NCBI RefSeq assembly: GCF_023343835.1
Contig: NC_064433.1
Span: 138,907,957-138,971,956, forward strand
Source: Lagopus muta
Lineage: Eukaryota; Chordata; Aves; Galliformes; Phasianidae
Direction: 5' to 3'
DNA length: 64,000 nt
Below the pieces are notes generated by a model. The model saw only the letters and a program-made list of their open reading frames with translations. It made no database searches and had not been told where the DNA came from. Positions 25,200 through 35,402 of this stretch are shown piece by piece; the stretch's first letter is position 1, and each line of letters opens with the position of its first letter. The position numbers were made by a program, and so were the translations under genes.

Positions 25200-25263
25200 C
25201 CCTGCCTTCTTCAAACACCCCCGCGCACAGGGGCTGCGTCACATAGAAACTGATGAGGCCCAC

Positions 25264-25283
25264 GGGGGGGGGGGGGGGAGGGG
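25264..25283 (+). repeat. G homopolymer run
   Basis: Fifteen consecutive G, one A, then four G at the ABHD13 side of the CpG island. G-quadruplex-capable and prone to length error or polymorphism. Confidence 0.9.
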
Positions 25284-25652
25284 AGAACACGTCGCAGCCT
25301 CTGTTTTCCCGGAGCTGGGAGGAAGGCACACAAAAGAGCTGCTCAGAGCCGTTGGGACATACGCTCGCGGTCAGCCGAGCGGAGCCGCGTCCACCCACAG
25401 AACAGCCGCCGGCTCCCAGCGCGTCCACGGCCTCCCGCGGCGGAGACCCGGATGCCCCCGCCGACCGCGCCAACCTCACAGCGGGGCAGACAGGAAGGGA
25501 TCAGACCCACCCGCCTCATCGTCCCGCGGTGACCGCCGCCGGCGGAGCCTCAGCCGAGCGCTACCCCAAAGCGCAACTTCAACTCCGTTCCTCCCAAGCC
25601 AGGAAGGCAACAGCCGTAACTCCCGCTTCCGGGTCAGGCAGTGCCCACTTCC

Positions 25653-25660
25653 ACTTCCGG
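25653..25660. promoter_or_regulatory. ETS-family (GABPA/ELK-type) site
   Basis: ACTTCCGG is the ETS consensus common in bidirectional CpG-island promoters. A near match lies 28 nt upstream. Confidence 0.6.
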
Positions 25661-25749
25661 GTCACTCCGCAGCCGCCGCTTCTCCTTCCGTTTTCTCCTT
25701 TCTTCCAGGCCCTGTGGCGTCGACGCGGTTTCCCCGCAGCAGCGCTCTT

Positions 25750-25761
25750 TGCGCAGGCGCA
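25750..25761. promoter_or_regulatory. NRF1-type binding site
   Basis: TGCGCAGGCGCA is an exact match to the palindromic NRF1 consensus, placed about 100 nt before the likely LIG4 first-exon donor. Confidence 0.7.
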
Positions 25762-25864
25762 GCGCGGTGGTGGCGCTACCGCCCTGCTCCTCCCCTTCCG
25801 GAGTACGGGAGGGGGGGCAAGGCTGAGCACAGCGGTGCCGGGCTTTGCGCTTCCTGGATTCCGT

Positions 25865-26122
25865 GTAAGTCTGTTTGGGGCCGGCAGCTCGCGGCGGTTC
25901 CTTTCCGTCTCACCCAGCCCTCTTCTCCTCCGCTTCTGCTCGCGATAGAGGCTGGCGGGCCTCGTCGTGAGTGTGGCAACGGTATGATGGTGGCAGTGGG
26001 CCTGCCCGCAGCAGGGGTGTGTACTGAGGGGCACATCCTGTATTTATTTTATTTTTTTTTCTAGATGGAATAATATGCTGGCATCTCCTTCCTTTACAAA
26101 CGTGTGTATTTTTCTGGTTTAG
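25865..26122 (+). other. LIG4: LIG4 5'-UTR intron with two possible acceptors
   Basis: A strong donor GTGTAAGT (GT at 25865) ends a GC-rich non-coding first exon. Two acceptors precede the ATG: a long T-tract with CTAG at 26061-26064, and CTGGTTTAG ending at 26122. LIG4 in other vertebrates also has non-coding 5' exons joined to one coding exon. No transcript data are available to choose between them. Confidence 0.6.
26075..26122 (+). promoter_or_regulatory. Candidate uORFs in LIG4 leader
   Basis: If the acceptor at 26064 is used, the leader contains ATG-GAA-TAA at 26065 and a 15-codon frame ([15 protein letters not shown]) ending at 26122, 17 nt before the main ATG. Use of the acceptor at 26122 would remove both. 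Confidence 0.4.
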
Positions 26123-26139
26123 TGAAAAAACCTACCCAG

Positions 26140-28878
26140 ATGGCTTCTGCACCCGCCTCACAGCTTTCTCCTAAAAGAACGGTGGCCTCGCACGTGCCTT
26201 TTGCAGACCTGTGTTCCACCCTGGAGCGAATACAGACGTGTAAATCCCGGCCAGAGAAAACCAAGTACTTCAAGGATTTCTTAGATTCCTGGAGAAAATT
26301 CCACAGTGCTCTCCATCAAAAAGAGAAAGATGTCACCGATTCTTTCTATCCTGCTATGCGGCTTATACTTCCGCAGCTGGAAAGGGAAAGGATGGCGTAT
26401 GGAATTAAGGAAACCATGCTTGCAAAACTTTACATTGAACTGCTTAACTTACCAAAAGATGGAAAGGATGCTGTGAAGCTTTTAAATTACAGAACGCCCA
26501 CCGGTTCACGTGGAGATGCTGGAGACTTTGCAATGATCGCATACTTTGTGTTAAAACCCCGAAGCCCTAAGCAAGGCAGGTTGACTGTAGAGCAGGTCAA
26601 TGAACTGCTGGATGCCATTGCAAACAACAATGCTGCTAAAAACAAGGGACTGGTAAAGAAAAGCCTTCTTCAATTAATTACCCAAAGCACAGCACTCGAG
26701 CAAAAGTGGCTCATCCGGATGATTATAAAGGATCTAAAACTTGGTGTTAGTCAACAAACGATATTTTCAATTTTTCATCCTGATGCTGCTGAATTACACA
26801 ATGTCACGACAGATTTGGAAAAAGTTTGTAGGCAGCTGCACGACCCCTCTGTATCACTTAGCGATGTTTCTATCACGTTATTTTCTGCCTTTAAACCAAT
26901 GCTTGCTGCTATTGCCGATGTCCAGCAAATTGAGAAGCAGATGAATAACCAGGTATTCTACATAGAAACTAAACTGGATGGTGAACGTATGCAGATGCAC
27001 AAAGATGGTGATGTGTATAAATATTTTTCCAGAAACGGGTTTGACTATACTCAACAGTTTGGTGCTTCCCCCCTCGATGGCTCATTAACACCATTTATTC
27101 ATAATGTATTTAAAAGTGACATACAAAATTGCATTCTTGATGGTGAAATGATGGCTTACAATCCTGAAACGCAAACCTTTATGCAAAAAGGAAACAAATT
27201 TGACATCAAAAGAATGGTAGAGGACTCTGATCTGCAGACCTGCTTCTGTGTGTTTGATGTATTAATGATAAATGATCAGAAGTTGGGTCATGAATCCCTG
27301 AGCAAAAGATACAAGATCTTAAGTAATGTATTTACCCCAGTAACAGGCAGGATACATGTTGTACATAAAAAAAGTGCCAGGACAAGAAAAGAAGTAATTG
27401 ATGCTTTAAATGAAGCAATAGATAACAGAGAGGAAGGCATTATGATAAAAGATCCCATGTCCACCTACAAGCCTGACAAACGTGGGGAAGGCTGGTTAAA
27501 AATCAAGCCAGAATATGTCAATGGGCTGATGGATGAGCTAGATCTTCTTATTGTTGGTGGTTACTGGGGAAAAGGATCACGTGGTGGAATGATGTCTCAT
27601 TTTCTGTGTGCTATTGCAGAGACTCCAGCTCCAAATGAAAAACCTACTGCATTCCACTCTATTTGTCGTGTTGGCTCTGGCTACACTATGAAGGAATTAT
27701 ATGATCTGGGTTTGAAACTGGCTAAACATTGGAAGCCTTACAATAGGAAGGACCCTCCTTGTAACATTTTGTGTGGCACTGAAAAACCTGAAATGTACAT
27801 TGAGCCTTGTAACTCTGTCATAGTTCAGGTCAAGGCAGCTGAGATTGTTGACAGTGATATGTACAAAACTGACTGTACTCTGAGATTCCCCAGAATTGAA
27901 AAAATAAGAGAGGACAAAGAATGGTATGAATGCATGACTTTGGACATGCTAGAACATCTTAGAAGCAGAGCAGAAGGGAAGCTGGCATCCAAGCACCTAT
28001 ATATTGATGAATATGATGAGCCACAAGAGAAGAAAAAGAGAACTGTACCAAAGGTGAAGAAGGTAATTGGAATAGCTGAACAGTTTAAAGCTCCCGATCT
28101 TTCTAATGTCAACAAAATTTCCAGTGTGTTTGAGGATGTAGAATTTTGTGTGATGACAGGAACTGGAAGGTACTCCAAGTCTGAACTGGAAAGCAAAATA
28201 GCTGAATGTGGTGGCAGTGTGGTACAGAACCCTGGACCTGACACTTACTGTGTCATTGTAGGAGCTGAGAATGTCAGAGTTAAAAACATTATTGCTTCCA
28301 ACAAATATGATGTGGTGAAAGCAGAGTGGCTTCTTCAGTGTTTTCAGTCAAAAATGCTGGTACCTTGGCAGCCAGCCTTTATGATTCACATGTCTCCTGA
28401 CACAAGAGAGCATTTTGCTCGTGAGTATGATTGCTATGGAGACAGCTACACAGCAGATACAGATGTTGCACAACTCAAGGAAGTGTTCTCAAGAGTGAAG
28501 GATAATAAGAAGATGCCTTTGGACTTGATTGCTGAGTTAGAAGAACGGTATTCATGGAACAGCTGTCAACTGTGTATATTCAGAGGAAACACTATTTATG
28601 TGGACTATTATGCTATTATTAACAAGCCCAGTACCAAAATCCATGGCACAAGACTATCAATTAGAGCTTTGGAGCTCCGTTTTTATGGTGCAAAAGTAGT
28701 TCCAATTCTTGAGGAAGGTGTGTCCCATGTTGTTATAGGAGAAGATCATTCCCGGGTAAAAGAGGTGAAAGCTCTCAGGAGAATGTTTGGAAAAAAATTT
28801 AAAATTGTATCTGAGCTGTGGGTAACAGAGTCAATTAAGGAAGGAGCCCCAAAGAATGAAAATCAGTTCTTAATTTAA
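26140..28878 (+). CDS. LIG4: LIG4, DNA ligase IV
   Basis: ATP-dependent nuclear DNA ligase that, bound to XRCC4, seals double-strand breaks in non-homologous end joining and V(D)J recombination. The 912 codons in a single exon compare with 911 in human, with very high identity throughout. The N-terminal DNA-binding domain begins [18 protein letters not shown]. Nucleotidyltransferase motifs: I, TKLDGER with adenylated K278 and R283; [12 protein letters not shown] (E336); [11 protein letters not shown] (E432, K437); [10 protein letters not shown] (K454, K456). An OB-fold follows, then a basic [12 protein letters not shown] segment, BRCT1 (about 656-745), the XRCC4-binding linker with [13 protein letters not shown] (about 750-785) and BRCT2 (about 804-912). 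ATG at 26140 was chosen because the in-frame extension to 26104 starts at GTG and crosses a likely splice acceptor. Divergent from ABHD13 and sharing its CpG island. Confidence 0.98.
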   Translation: MASAPASQLSPKRTVASHVPFADLCSTLERIQTCKSRPEKTKYFKDFLDSWRKFHSALHQKEKDVTDSFYPAMRLILPQLERERMAYGIKETMLAKLYIELLNLPKDGKDAVKLLNYRTPTGSRGDAGDFAMIAYFVLKPRSPKQGRLTVEQVNELLDAIANNNAAKNKGLVKKSLLQLITQSTALEQKWLIRMIIKDLKLGVSQQTIFSIFHPDAAELHNVTTDLEKVCRQLHDPSVSLSDVSITLFSAFKPMLAAIADVQQIEKQMNNQVFYIETKLDGERMQMHKDGDVYKYFSRNGFDYTQQFGASPLDGSLTPFIHNVFKSDIQNCILDGEMMAYNPETQTFMQKGNKFDIKRMVEDSDLQTCFCVFDVLMINDQKLGHESLSKRYKILSNVFTPVTGRIHVVHKKSARTRKEVIDALNEAIDNREEGIMIKDPMSTYKPDKRGEGWLKIKPEYVNGLMDELDLLIVGGYWGKGSRGGMMSHFLCAIAETPAPNEKPTAFHSICRVGSGYTMKELYDLGLKLAKHWKPYNRKDPPCNILCGTEKPEMYIEPCNSVIVQVKAAEIVDSDMYKTDCTLRFPRIEKIREDKEWYECMTLDMLEHLRSRAEGKLASKHLYIDEYDEPQEKKKRTVPKVKKVIGIAEQFKAPDLSNVNKISSVFEDVEFCVMTGTGRYSKSELESKIAECGGSVVQNPGPDTYCVIVGAENVRVKNIIASNKYDVVKAEWLLQCFQSKMLVPWQPAFMIHMSPDTREHFAREYDCYGDSYTADTDVAQLKEVFSRVKDNKKMPLDLIAELEERYSWNSCQLCIFRGNTIYVDYYAIINKPSTKIHGTRLSIRALELRFYGAKVVPILEEGVSHVVIGEDHSRVKEVKALRRMFGKKFKIVSELWVTESIKEGAPKNENQFLI

Positions 28879-29675
28879 AGTGGTTTTTAACCTTAGATTA
28901 AAAGTAATCTTCTGGTCACAATTGAACTGGATATTATGAGCTTGTCTTAAATTTTCTTTGTGTTTTAAATCTGTGGCTGAAGAATAATGCTATTTCTGGA
29001 ATTGAAGGAAGGCTTGTAGCTGTACTGTCATGGAAGCAAGGGAATGCAAAGCTGGTGAGAGAAAAAGCCACAAGATAAGTAATGTAAGCCTTTTACTTCA
29101 ACAACAGCTTTCAGAAGAGATCTAATCTTTTAGATAAGAGAATTGCTAGCTATGAGCAATGCTTGCCTCTGTTGTTCAAGATGGAGACAATAACTATCTC
29201 ATGGAAATTTCACTTTATTTATTTATCGATGATGAGATTCATATATTTTTAAAAAGAATATGATATATGTATGGTATGGTGCATAACTGAGTAATTTATA
29301 AACTTTCTTTGTGCTGTTTTACTTTATTTACATTGGTTTTAGTATTAAGTTCTGTGCAACCTCAGTACCACTTTGGTTTTAGGATTGATCCAATGTTTCT
29401 TTCTATAAACACTGTAAAATAGAAATCAAACTTCATACTGAGGTGCTAATAAATTCATACTTACCTATATATCTAAACTACAAATTAATTACTTAACTGT
29501 AATGATATCTTTTTCCATTACAGTTCAAGTTAAACCATCAACCATGATGTAACTGGGCTTTTACACTTTATATTTCAAAAAAGTTTCATGTGCTTTTTCA
29601 GTAATGTGCAATGAATTTCCAGATATTTACTTGAACATATATTTTTTTAATAAAATATGTTTTAAGTCTGCCTGC
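28879..29675 (+). other. LIG4: LIG4 3' UTR (probable extent)
   Basis: AT-rich non-coding sequence after the stop. AATAAA motifs lie at 29448-29453, 29649-29654 and 30099-30104. The second is followed by a T/GT-rich stretch (TCTGCCTGCTTATTTATTTATTTG) and is the best cleavage context. AU-rich ATTTATTTAT elements occur near 29215 and 29680. Confidence 0.55.
29649..29654 (+). terminator. Candidate LIG4 polyadenylation signal
   Basis: AATAAA with a downstream GT/T-rich element, 771 nt past the stop codon. Alternatives lie at 29448 and 30099. Confidence 0.5.
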
Positions 29676-30536
29676 TTATTTATTTATTTGTTTTTTAAGT
29701 GAGAAATAACTCTTGAAAAATATGAAGTACTAGTAATGTATTTCCTTTTTTTTTTCAAAGCTATGCAAGGCTGCGGAAGCTAAATCTAATAATTTCTCAA
29801 CAAGCTTCATAGTCTTCCTACTGACTCCCACAGCATATTAACAGCAGGTTTCTTTTTTAAAAATATCCTGTGGGTTCAGTATGCTGGTTTCGTTCATGTC
29901 TCTTTGTGTTTTGCCTCAGTTGTAATTAGGGCTAGAAATTAGTTCAGAGATTAGTTGTTCTGCATGCATATTTATATGTAGCATGATAGTATACTAGGTA
30001 ATGTCAATTTAGTTGGTGTATTTTCTTCTTTCAGTTACTTTTTTGCAAGTTTACATTAAAATGTTTAATAAGAAATTCTGTACTTCATATATCAATGTAA
30101 TAAAGGAATATTTAATTGGTCTTTAGGGATCCTCTGTGGACGCTTTGGTGGCTGGAATGTACTGCTCTGTGGATGAGGTGTATATATCCAGAATATAGGC
30201 TGGGGGAGGACACAACAGAATCATTTCTCATGGCAGAATAGAAACTACTGTAAAAAGTCAAGGAAGTGTGAAGAATTTTGTGGATCTGCTTAGTTTTAAG
30301 AAAATTCTGAGAAACAATTGAAGGCTGGAAATGATTCAAGAAGTAGGAGTGTTTGTTCCAGGCACTAAAGCTTTTCGTAAGAAGTCAAATTAATTAAAGA
30401 GGTATGCAGAGGATTTCTGGCATGATGTCTAAGGAACACTGAATATAAGGCAAGATCTGTAGGTAGTGGTATGAGCTGAGTGTCTCGCTCCAATTTATGG
30501 GAGGGAGATGAGGTTCTTTAATATCTGTATACCCGG
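29676..30536. other. Intergenic DNA right of LIG4
   Basis: AT-rich sequence with a third AATAAA at 30099 that could serve a longer LIG4 transcript. No gene recognised. Confidence 0.55.
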
Positions 30537-30870
30537 TGTGAGATTAAGAAACAACGGTTCATATGTTGTTGCATCCAGTTTATTACTAAGACCTAATCAG
30601 GGAGACAGGGAAGGGAAGGAGTGCGATAGAAAAGGTGGAAAAGAAGCAGGAGTTGCGTAAAGCGGGGATAGTCACCAGCAGGATCCAGCAGCGGTCCCGT
30701 TGCACGGTGTTTGAAGGTCCAGGCAGAACGCAGCAGAAGACGGGGAGCAGCAGCGTGGCCGGCCTTGGGCAGCAGGCAGGTAGACGAAGAAGTCGAGAAG
30801 CCAAGTCTTGAAGCAGCAACAGCGGTCAGGCAGCAGGCTCAGGAGAGTTCAGCAGCATGCAGGAGTCACC

Positions 30871-31013
30871 TCACGAGGAATCTGATCGTCAGGAATCCCT
30901 CTTCTTCTTCAGGAGGAATCTCTTGTCAGAAAAACCCCACGTTCGTCATGAGGAATCTGTTGTCAGAAACCTCAGTTCGTCATGAGGAATCTGTTGTCAG
31001 AAAACCTATCCTC
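30871..31013. repeat. About 33-bp tandem repeats inside the LTR
   Basis: Units sharing GAGGAATCTGTTGTCAGAAA and GTTCGTCAT recur about every 33-37 bp (from about 30911, 30948 and 30982, with a diverged copy from 30871). Confidence 0.85.
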
Positions 31014-31194
31014 ATGCTTTTCAGTTCCTCTTTAATCCTCCTTGTTCTCCTGCCTACGTGACAAGGATGGGCCTCGAGCAAGAGTCATTGAGTACCTCCT
31101 GAGATGGCCATCATCCGGAGATAAGCCCACACAAAGGAGCACTTCACAGCTATTCAGCTGCAGTTCATCTCGCTCTCGTTGCCCCTGGCCTTGT

Positions 31195-31340
31195 CCATCA
31201 GCGTTCCCCCAGACAAAGGATCTCACAACCTTTGCCCAGGACTTGCCTGAACTTGTTCATCTGTGTCCTTCAAACAAAGGATTTCACAATCCTTGCTCGG
31301 GACTTGAACAAGTCCATCTGTGTCCCCAGCAAGCTTTGAG
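31195..31340. repeat. 57-60-bp direct repeats in LTR U3
   Basis: Two full units and one partial unit share CATCTGTGTCC, ACAAAGGATTTCACAA and GGACTTG. Repeats at this end of an LTR often act as enhancers; here that is an inference. Confidence 0.75.
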
Positions 31341-31370
31341 ACACAGAAGTTAACAGTATAGTCTCTTACA

Positions 31371-33730
31371 CTGAGATAGACGAGTAAAGGTGTTTGTGTA
31401 GAAAAAAAGCTATCTCCTGTCTGTTCTGATTGGTATATTAAAGAAACAAACAAACAAAAAAAGAACAAAATATAACCATATAAAACTAGCCATATTACTA
31501 GCTGATCATCATCCATCAAAGACAGTGTTCAAGAGAGAAAAAGCTGGAGTCAAAATGCTGAAACATTTGCCTGCAGTTTGAACTTCCTGAAGACCTCTGA
31601 TTACAAAACATCCTCCTGTTGTACTTTCTACTGCAATAAATGCTCCCATTTCCTTAATTGTAGTTAGATCTTTGAAAATAGGGATTTTGTAGGTGAATTA
31701 TTTTTTTGCTTATTTACATCTTGTGTAAAACTGATTTTATTTTTTAAACAGCTTGTCTTGAAAACAAACCTTCTAGTTTACACTGTAATATGAAGCTTAT
31801 TTTAGGTGATGATGGTTGTGAAGAAGTGGAGGAGGAACAGAGCTGAGAAAAGAGAACTGTAGATCTTATGCTTTCAGGGAAGAATAGAAAAGTCTATTCA
31901 TTGCCACTTTGCAAAAATGCTATCAGTGAAAGAGAAGGGAGAAGAGAGCAACATTTAGGACCTGCTGGAGCTCTCCTACTTTGAAAGGAGAAAGTAAGAA
32001 GGCACAATCTTAAGTAACTGACGTTCAGAAGGCGTTGGAATATGATACTGACAACAGTTATTTATTTCTAGGATAATTTACTGAATTGTTCTAATTCCAT
32101 TAATACTTGGAATACACCTGTCTTGTTAAGTCTTTGAATAAGTTTAAACCTAAAAATAGGAGTAAGAATATTTCACTTTTTATGGGAGGGTGAGGATTGC
32201 TTTCCAGAAAAGTTGTTAGTCTGTGTACCAGTGGCAGAACAAGGCCTTCGCTAGTTGTTAGGTGTTTACAGGCTGGCGCTGCTGCTCAGTCCTCTGAATT
32301 TATTTCATGTTTTGTGTTCTTATTCCTATACACTGAAAATAACATTGACATTTCTGCCATTTTGAGGGGCTTAAAAAGATTTTGCATCTGCAGATAAGAC
32401 TTAAATACAGAATCTTGTAAAATACCATATTATTAATGGCTTAATTATCTGTTGAAGACCCAAAAGTTAGTAACATCGAAGGTAATGATGTGTACACAAT
32501 AGGTTGCAAGCACCTGACTGTTGAAGATGTATGATCCTAACAATCACATTTAAAATATTGCAAGTAGTAATAATAGAAGCTCAATTGCATGGATGAAAAA
32601 AGCTTACCTCTTTTTGTACTACCACTGAGCTGTGATGTTACAATAGCTTTGGGTCTATTTATGCAGCTTTTACTTTAGAGAATATCAGAACCAAATTCCT
32701 TTATTTTCCTCCTGCTCGTAGAAGATAAATTGCTGGAGAATGGCAGGAATTTGTATTTAGTCAACACAAGAAACTTTTCATATATGCTTTTCCTTATACA
32801 AACTGCATGACGTGATCACTAACTAATTAAACGATTAATTACGTAGGAGGCTATAATGTTGCATAAAATGTGATTAAAAAAACCCTTATTATTCAAGCAG
32901 TTAATGAAAACTGTGTTCTCTTAGCTAATGAATTTATATATTCTTTACTTCTAAACAACAGGGCTGATTCACTTATTTAACCTGTGTAGCTAAGTGGCAG
33001 TCAGTTTATTTTGATACTTGGCATGCACCAATGATAATTTCCAAGGGAAATTATTTTAACCACACATGAGTAGGATTTCTGATGGTCCAGAACTTCACAG
33101 GGTAGAAAGCACCACCACCATCAACAAACCTACATGATGCCTGTTGATCAATTTTCACTTACTCTTCACAGAAACAGTATACCTGCTAGTTTTGAGTCTG
33201 CTTAAAAACCTTGGAGAAGCGGAAGGTGCACTTATTCAAGTGAAGAGCAATCAGTTAAAATCTCTTAGTTCTGTCAGCTATGGCAAACAATAGATAAGGT
33301 GTGTAACACCTCTCCTGGCACCCCGATTTAATGATCTCATTATTTTGCTAGTGAGGTTGACATACTTTTTTGTAACAATCAGTTTCAACCCTTCTGTAGA
33401 TCTGAGTCATTGAATCATTTCAATCCATAGGTAATTTCAGAATTTTGACTTCAAGATGGGCTTGAAGTTATAGGTTATAAAATTTCCTGTGAAAGAGAAA
33501 ATGTTCACTTGAAGGTGGCTTGAGAAATTCTTGGTAACAGTCAGTTAAACCAAGCAGAAGACATCTGCAGCTGGTAACAGCTGTTATACCACATTGCAGT
33601 GGATGGACTTACAAAGTTTTACTGTACTGTTTTTTGCAGTGAGTGGATACCAGTGAGGGAACAGTCTGTAAGTTTGAATTATAGTATGAATGGAATAGTA
33701 AAGATAGAGTTGGCACTTAGAGTTCAGACG
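31371..33730. other. Intergenic DNA
   Basis: Unique-looking AT-rich sequence between the LTR and a CR1 cluster. No gene or structured repeat recognised. Confidence 0.55.
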
Positions 33731-34662
33731 TTTCACAGAATCACAGAATTGTAGGGGTTCGAAGGGACCTCCTGAGATCATCGAGTCCAACCCCCCTGCC
33801 AAAGCAGGTTCCCTACAGTAGGTCGCACAGGTAGGCATCCAGGCAGGTCTTGAACATCTCCAGAGAAGGAGACTCCACCACCTCCCTGGGCAGCCTGTTC
33901 CAGTGCTCCGTCACCCTCACTGTAAAGAAGTTCTTGCGCATGTTTGTGCGGAACTTCCTATGCTGCAGTTTCCAGCCGTTTCCCCTTGTCCTGTCTCCAC
34001 TCACCACTGAAAAGAGTCCGTCCTCGCCATTCTGCCCCCCACACCTCAGATATTTATAAACCTGGATTAGATCCCCTCTCATTCTCCTTTTCTCAAGGCT
34101 GAACAGACCCAGTTCACTCAGCCTTTCCTCATAGGAGAGATGCTCCAGGCCCTTCACCATCTTTGTGGTTCTCCGCTGGACTCTTTCCAAGAGATCCCTG
34201 TCTTTTTTGTACTGGGGAGCCCAGAACTGGACGCAGTGCTCCAGATGAGGTCTTACCAGGGCAGAGTAGAGGGGGAGGATCACCTCCTTTGACCTGCTGG
34301 CCACGCTCTTTTTAATGCACCCCAGTAAGCCATTGGCCTTTTTGGCCACAAGGGCACACTGCTGGCTCATGGCCAACCTGTCGTCCACCAGGACACCCAG
34401 GTCCCTCTCCGCAGAGCTCCTCTCCAGCAGCTTATCCCCCAACCTGTCCTGGTGCATGCAATTATTCCTCCCCAGATGCAAGACTCTACACTTGTTTTTG
34501 TTAAACCTTATCCAGCTTTTTTTCTGCCCAGCTCTCCAGCCTGTCCAGGTCTTGCTGAATGGCAGCACAGCCTTCAGGCATGTCAGCCAATCCTCCCAAC
34601 TTTGTATCATCAGCAAACTTGCTGAGGGTGGCCACTATCCCCTCATCAAGGTCATTGATGAA
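33731..34662 (-). mobile_element. CR1 LINE with open ORF2 C-terminus
   Basis: About 930 bp of CR1 in minus orientation, from the 3' end (TCACAGAATCACAGAATTG at 33733) up into ORF2. A frame open for 267 codons (34616 to 33813) carries the typical CR1 segments [71 protein letters not shown] and the terminal LDAYLCDLL. The 5' part, including the endonuclease and RT active site, is missing. Lack of internal stops suggests a relatively young copy. Confidence 0.96.
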
Positions 34663-35184
34663 GATGTTTCTCTGTGGTGCTTGCCAGAAGTATGGGAATT
34701 AAGAGGTATCTGTCCTCAAATTATTTTCTTTTAAATAAAATATATTTAGCAGATAATTGTTACCTTTTCAACCAAAGTAACTTTTCATGTCTTTGTAATT
34801 TTTGAGGAAGATTATTTTGAAAGAACATAAGGGATAATTTCAACTTCAAACTGCAAGCATTAGTATTTATTTTTTCTTACAAAGAATGCAGAAAGTTGTA
34901 GAATGCCCAAGCATGTGATTTTGTTTGGAAACCTATATAACAATAATATTTCAACACACACATTGGAATATTAGTGACAAAATATATTTAAATTCATTAT
35001 TCTGTTAATACTGCAGATAGAGGAACTATGTAGAGTTATGAAACTGGAGTTCAATTTTCTCCTGTGGCATGTATTGTAAACAAAGTAAAGTAGTCTTCTG
35101 AACTTTAATCTCAAGAAGAACAATGACTGTTACACACAAGATGAGTGCACATGCTTTGAGTTCTCATGTGTTCTCTCCTATTCA

Positions 35185-35402
35185 TGAGATTGCCTCAAGT
35201 ACTGGAAGGCTGCAGTGAGGTCTCATCAGAGCCCACTCTTCTTCAGGCTGAACAAGCCCTACTCCCTCAATCTTTCTTCATAAGGAGAGGTGCTCCAGCC
35301 CTCTGGTCATCTTCATGGCCCTCCTCTCAACCTGCTCCAGCAGCTCTGCATCCCTTTTGTTGTGGGGACACCAAAACTGGAAACAGTACTCCAGTGTACA
35401 TG
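35185..35402 (-). mobile_element. CR1 LINE internal fragment
   Basis: Minus-orientation ORF2 sequence without a 3' tail: GGCTGAACAAGCCC...CAATCTTTCTTCATAAGGAG, GAGGTGCTCCAGCCCTCTGG, CACCAAAACTGGAAACAGTA. Both ends are truncated; about 0.5 kb from the previous CR1 but from a different copy or subfamily. Confidence 0.88.

Larger units (their letters stand above)
25200..25970. promoter_or_regulatory. CpG-island bidirectional promoter of ABHD13 and LIG4
   Basis: The only strongly CpG-rich stretch of the window, lying between two divergent genes. It holds a full NRF1-type palindrome TGCGCAGGCGCA (25750-25761), ETS-type ACTTCCGG (25653-25660) and a related GCTTCCGGG (25625-25633), typical of TATA-less housekeeping and bidirectional promoters. 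LIG4 transcription probably starts in about 25700-25860. Open frames through the island on both strands are composition artefacts. Confidence 0.82.
30537..31370 (-). mobile_element. Solo endogenous-retrovirus LTR
   Basis: An 834-bp block that reads as an LTR on the minus strand: it starts TGTAAGAGAC (31370), ends TTAATCTCACA (30537), so TG...CA termini, and has AATAAA at 30584-30579 about 45 nt before its end. It is richer in G+C than its flanks. The U3 side (31195-31340) has about 57-60-bp direct repeats; the middle (30871-31013) has about 33-bp repeats. No retroviral gag, pol or env sequence adjoins it, so it looks solo. No clear target-site duplication was seen (CTCAG before, CCGGG after on the minus strand). 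The family is not assigned, and boundaries may be a few bases off. Confidence 0.75.

Noticed and set aside
25253-25948. 231-codon open frame through the CpG island (and overlapping frames on both strands)
   Set aside because: Low-complexity Pro/Ala/Arg/Ser composition follows from CpG richness; the region is promoter and 5' UTR.
26104-26139. N-terminal extension of LIG4 by 12 codons
   Set aside because: It begins at GTG, contains a likely splice acceptor at 26122, and mammalian LIG4 starts at the position matching the ATG at 26140.
33750-33770. GGGGTTCGAAG, resembling a tRNA B box
   Set aside because: It is part of the CR1 3' end; no A box or cloverleaf is present.
30537-34662. Possible full provirus between the LTR and downstream repeats
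   Set aside because: No gag, pol or env-like sequence and no second LTR found; the nearby coding remnants are CR1.
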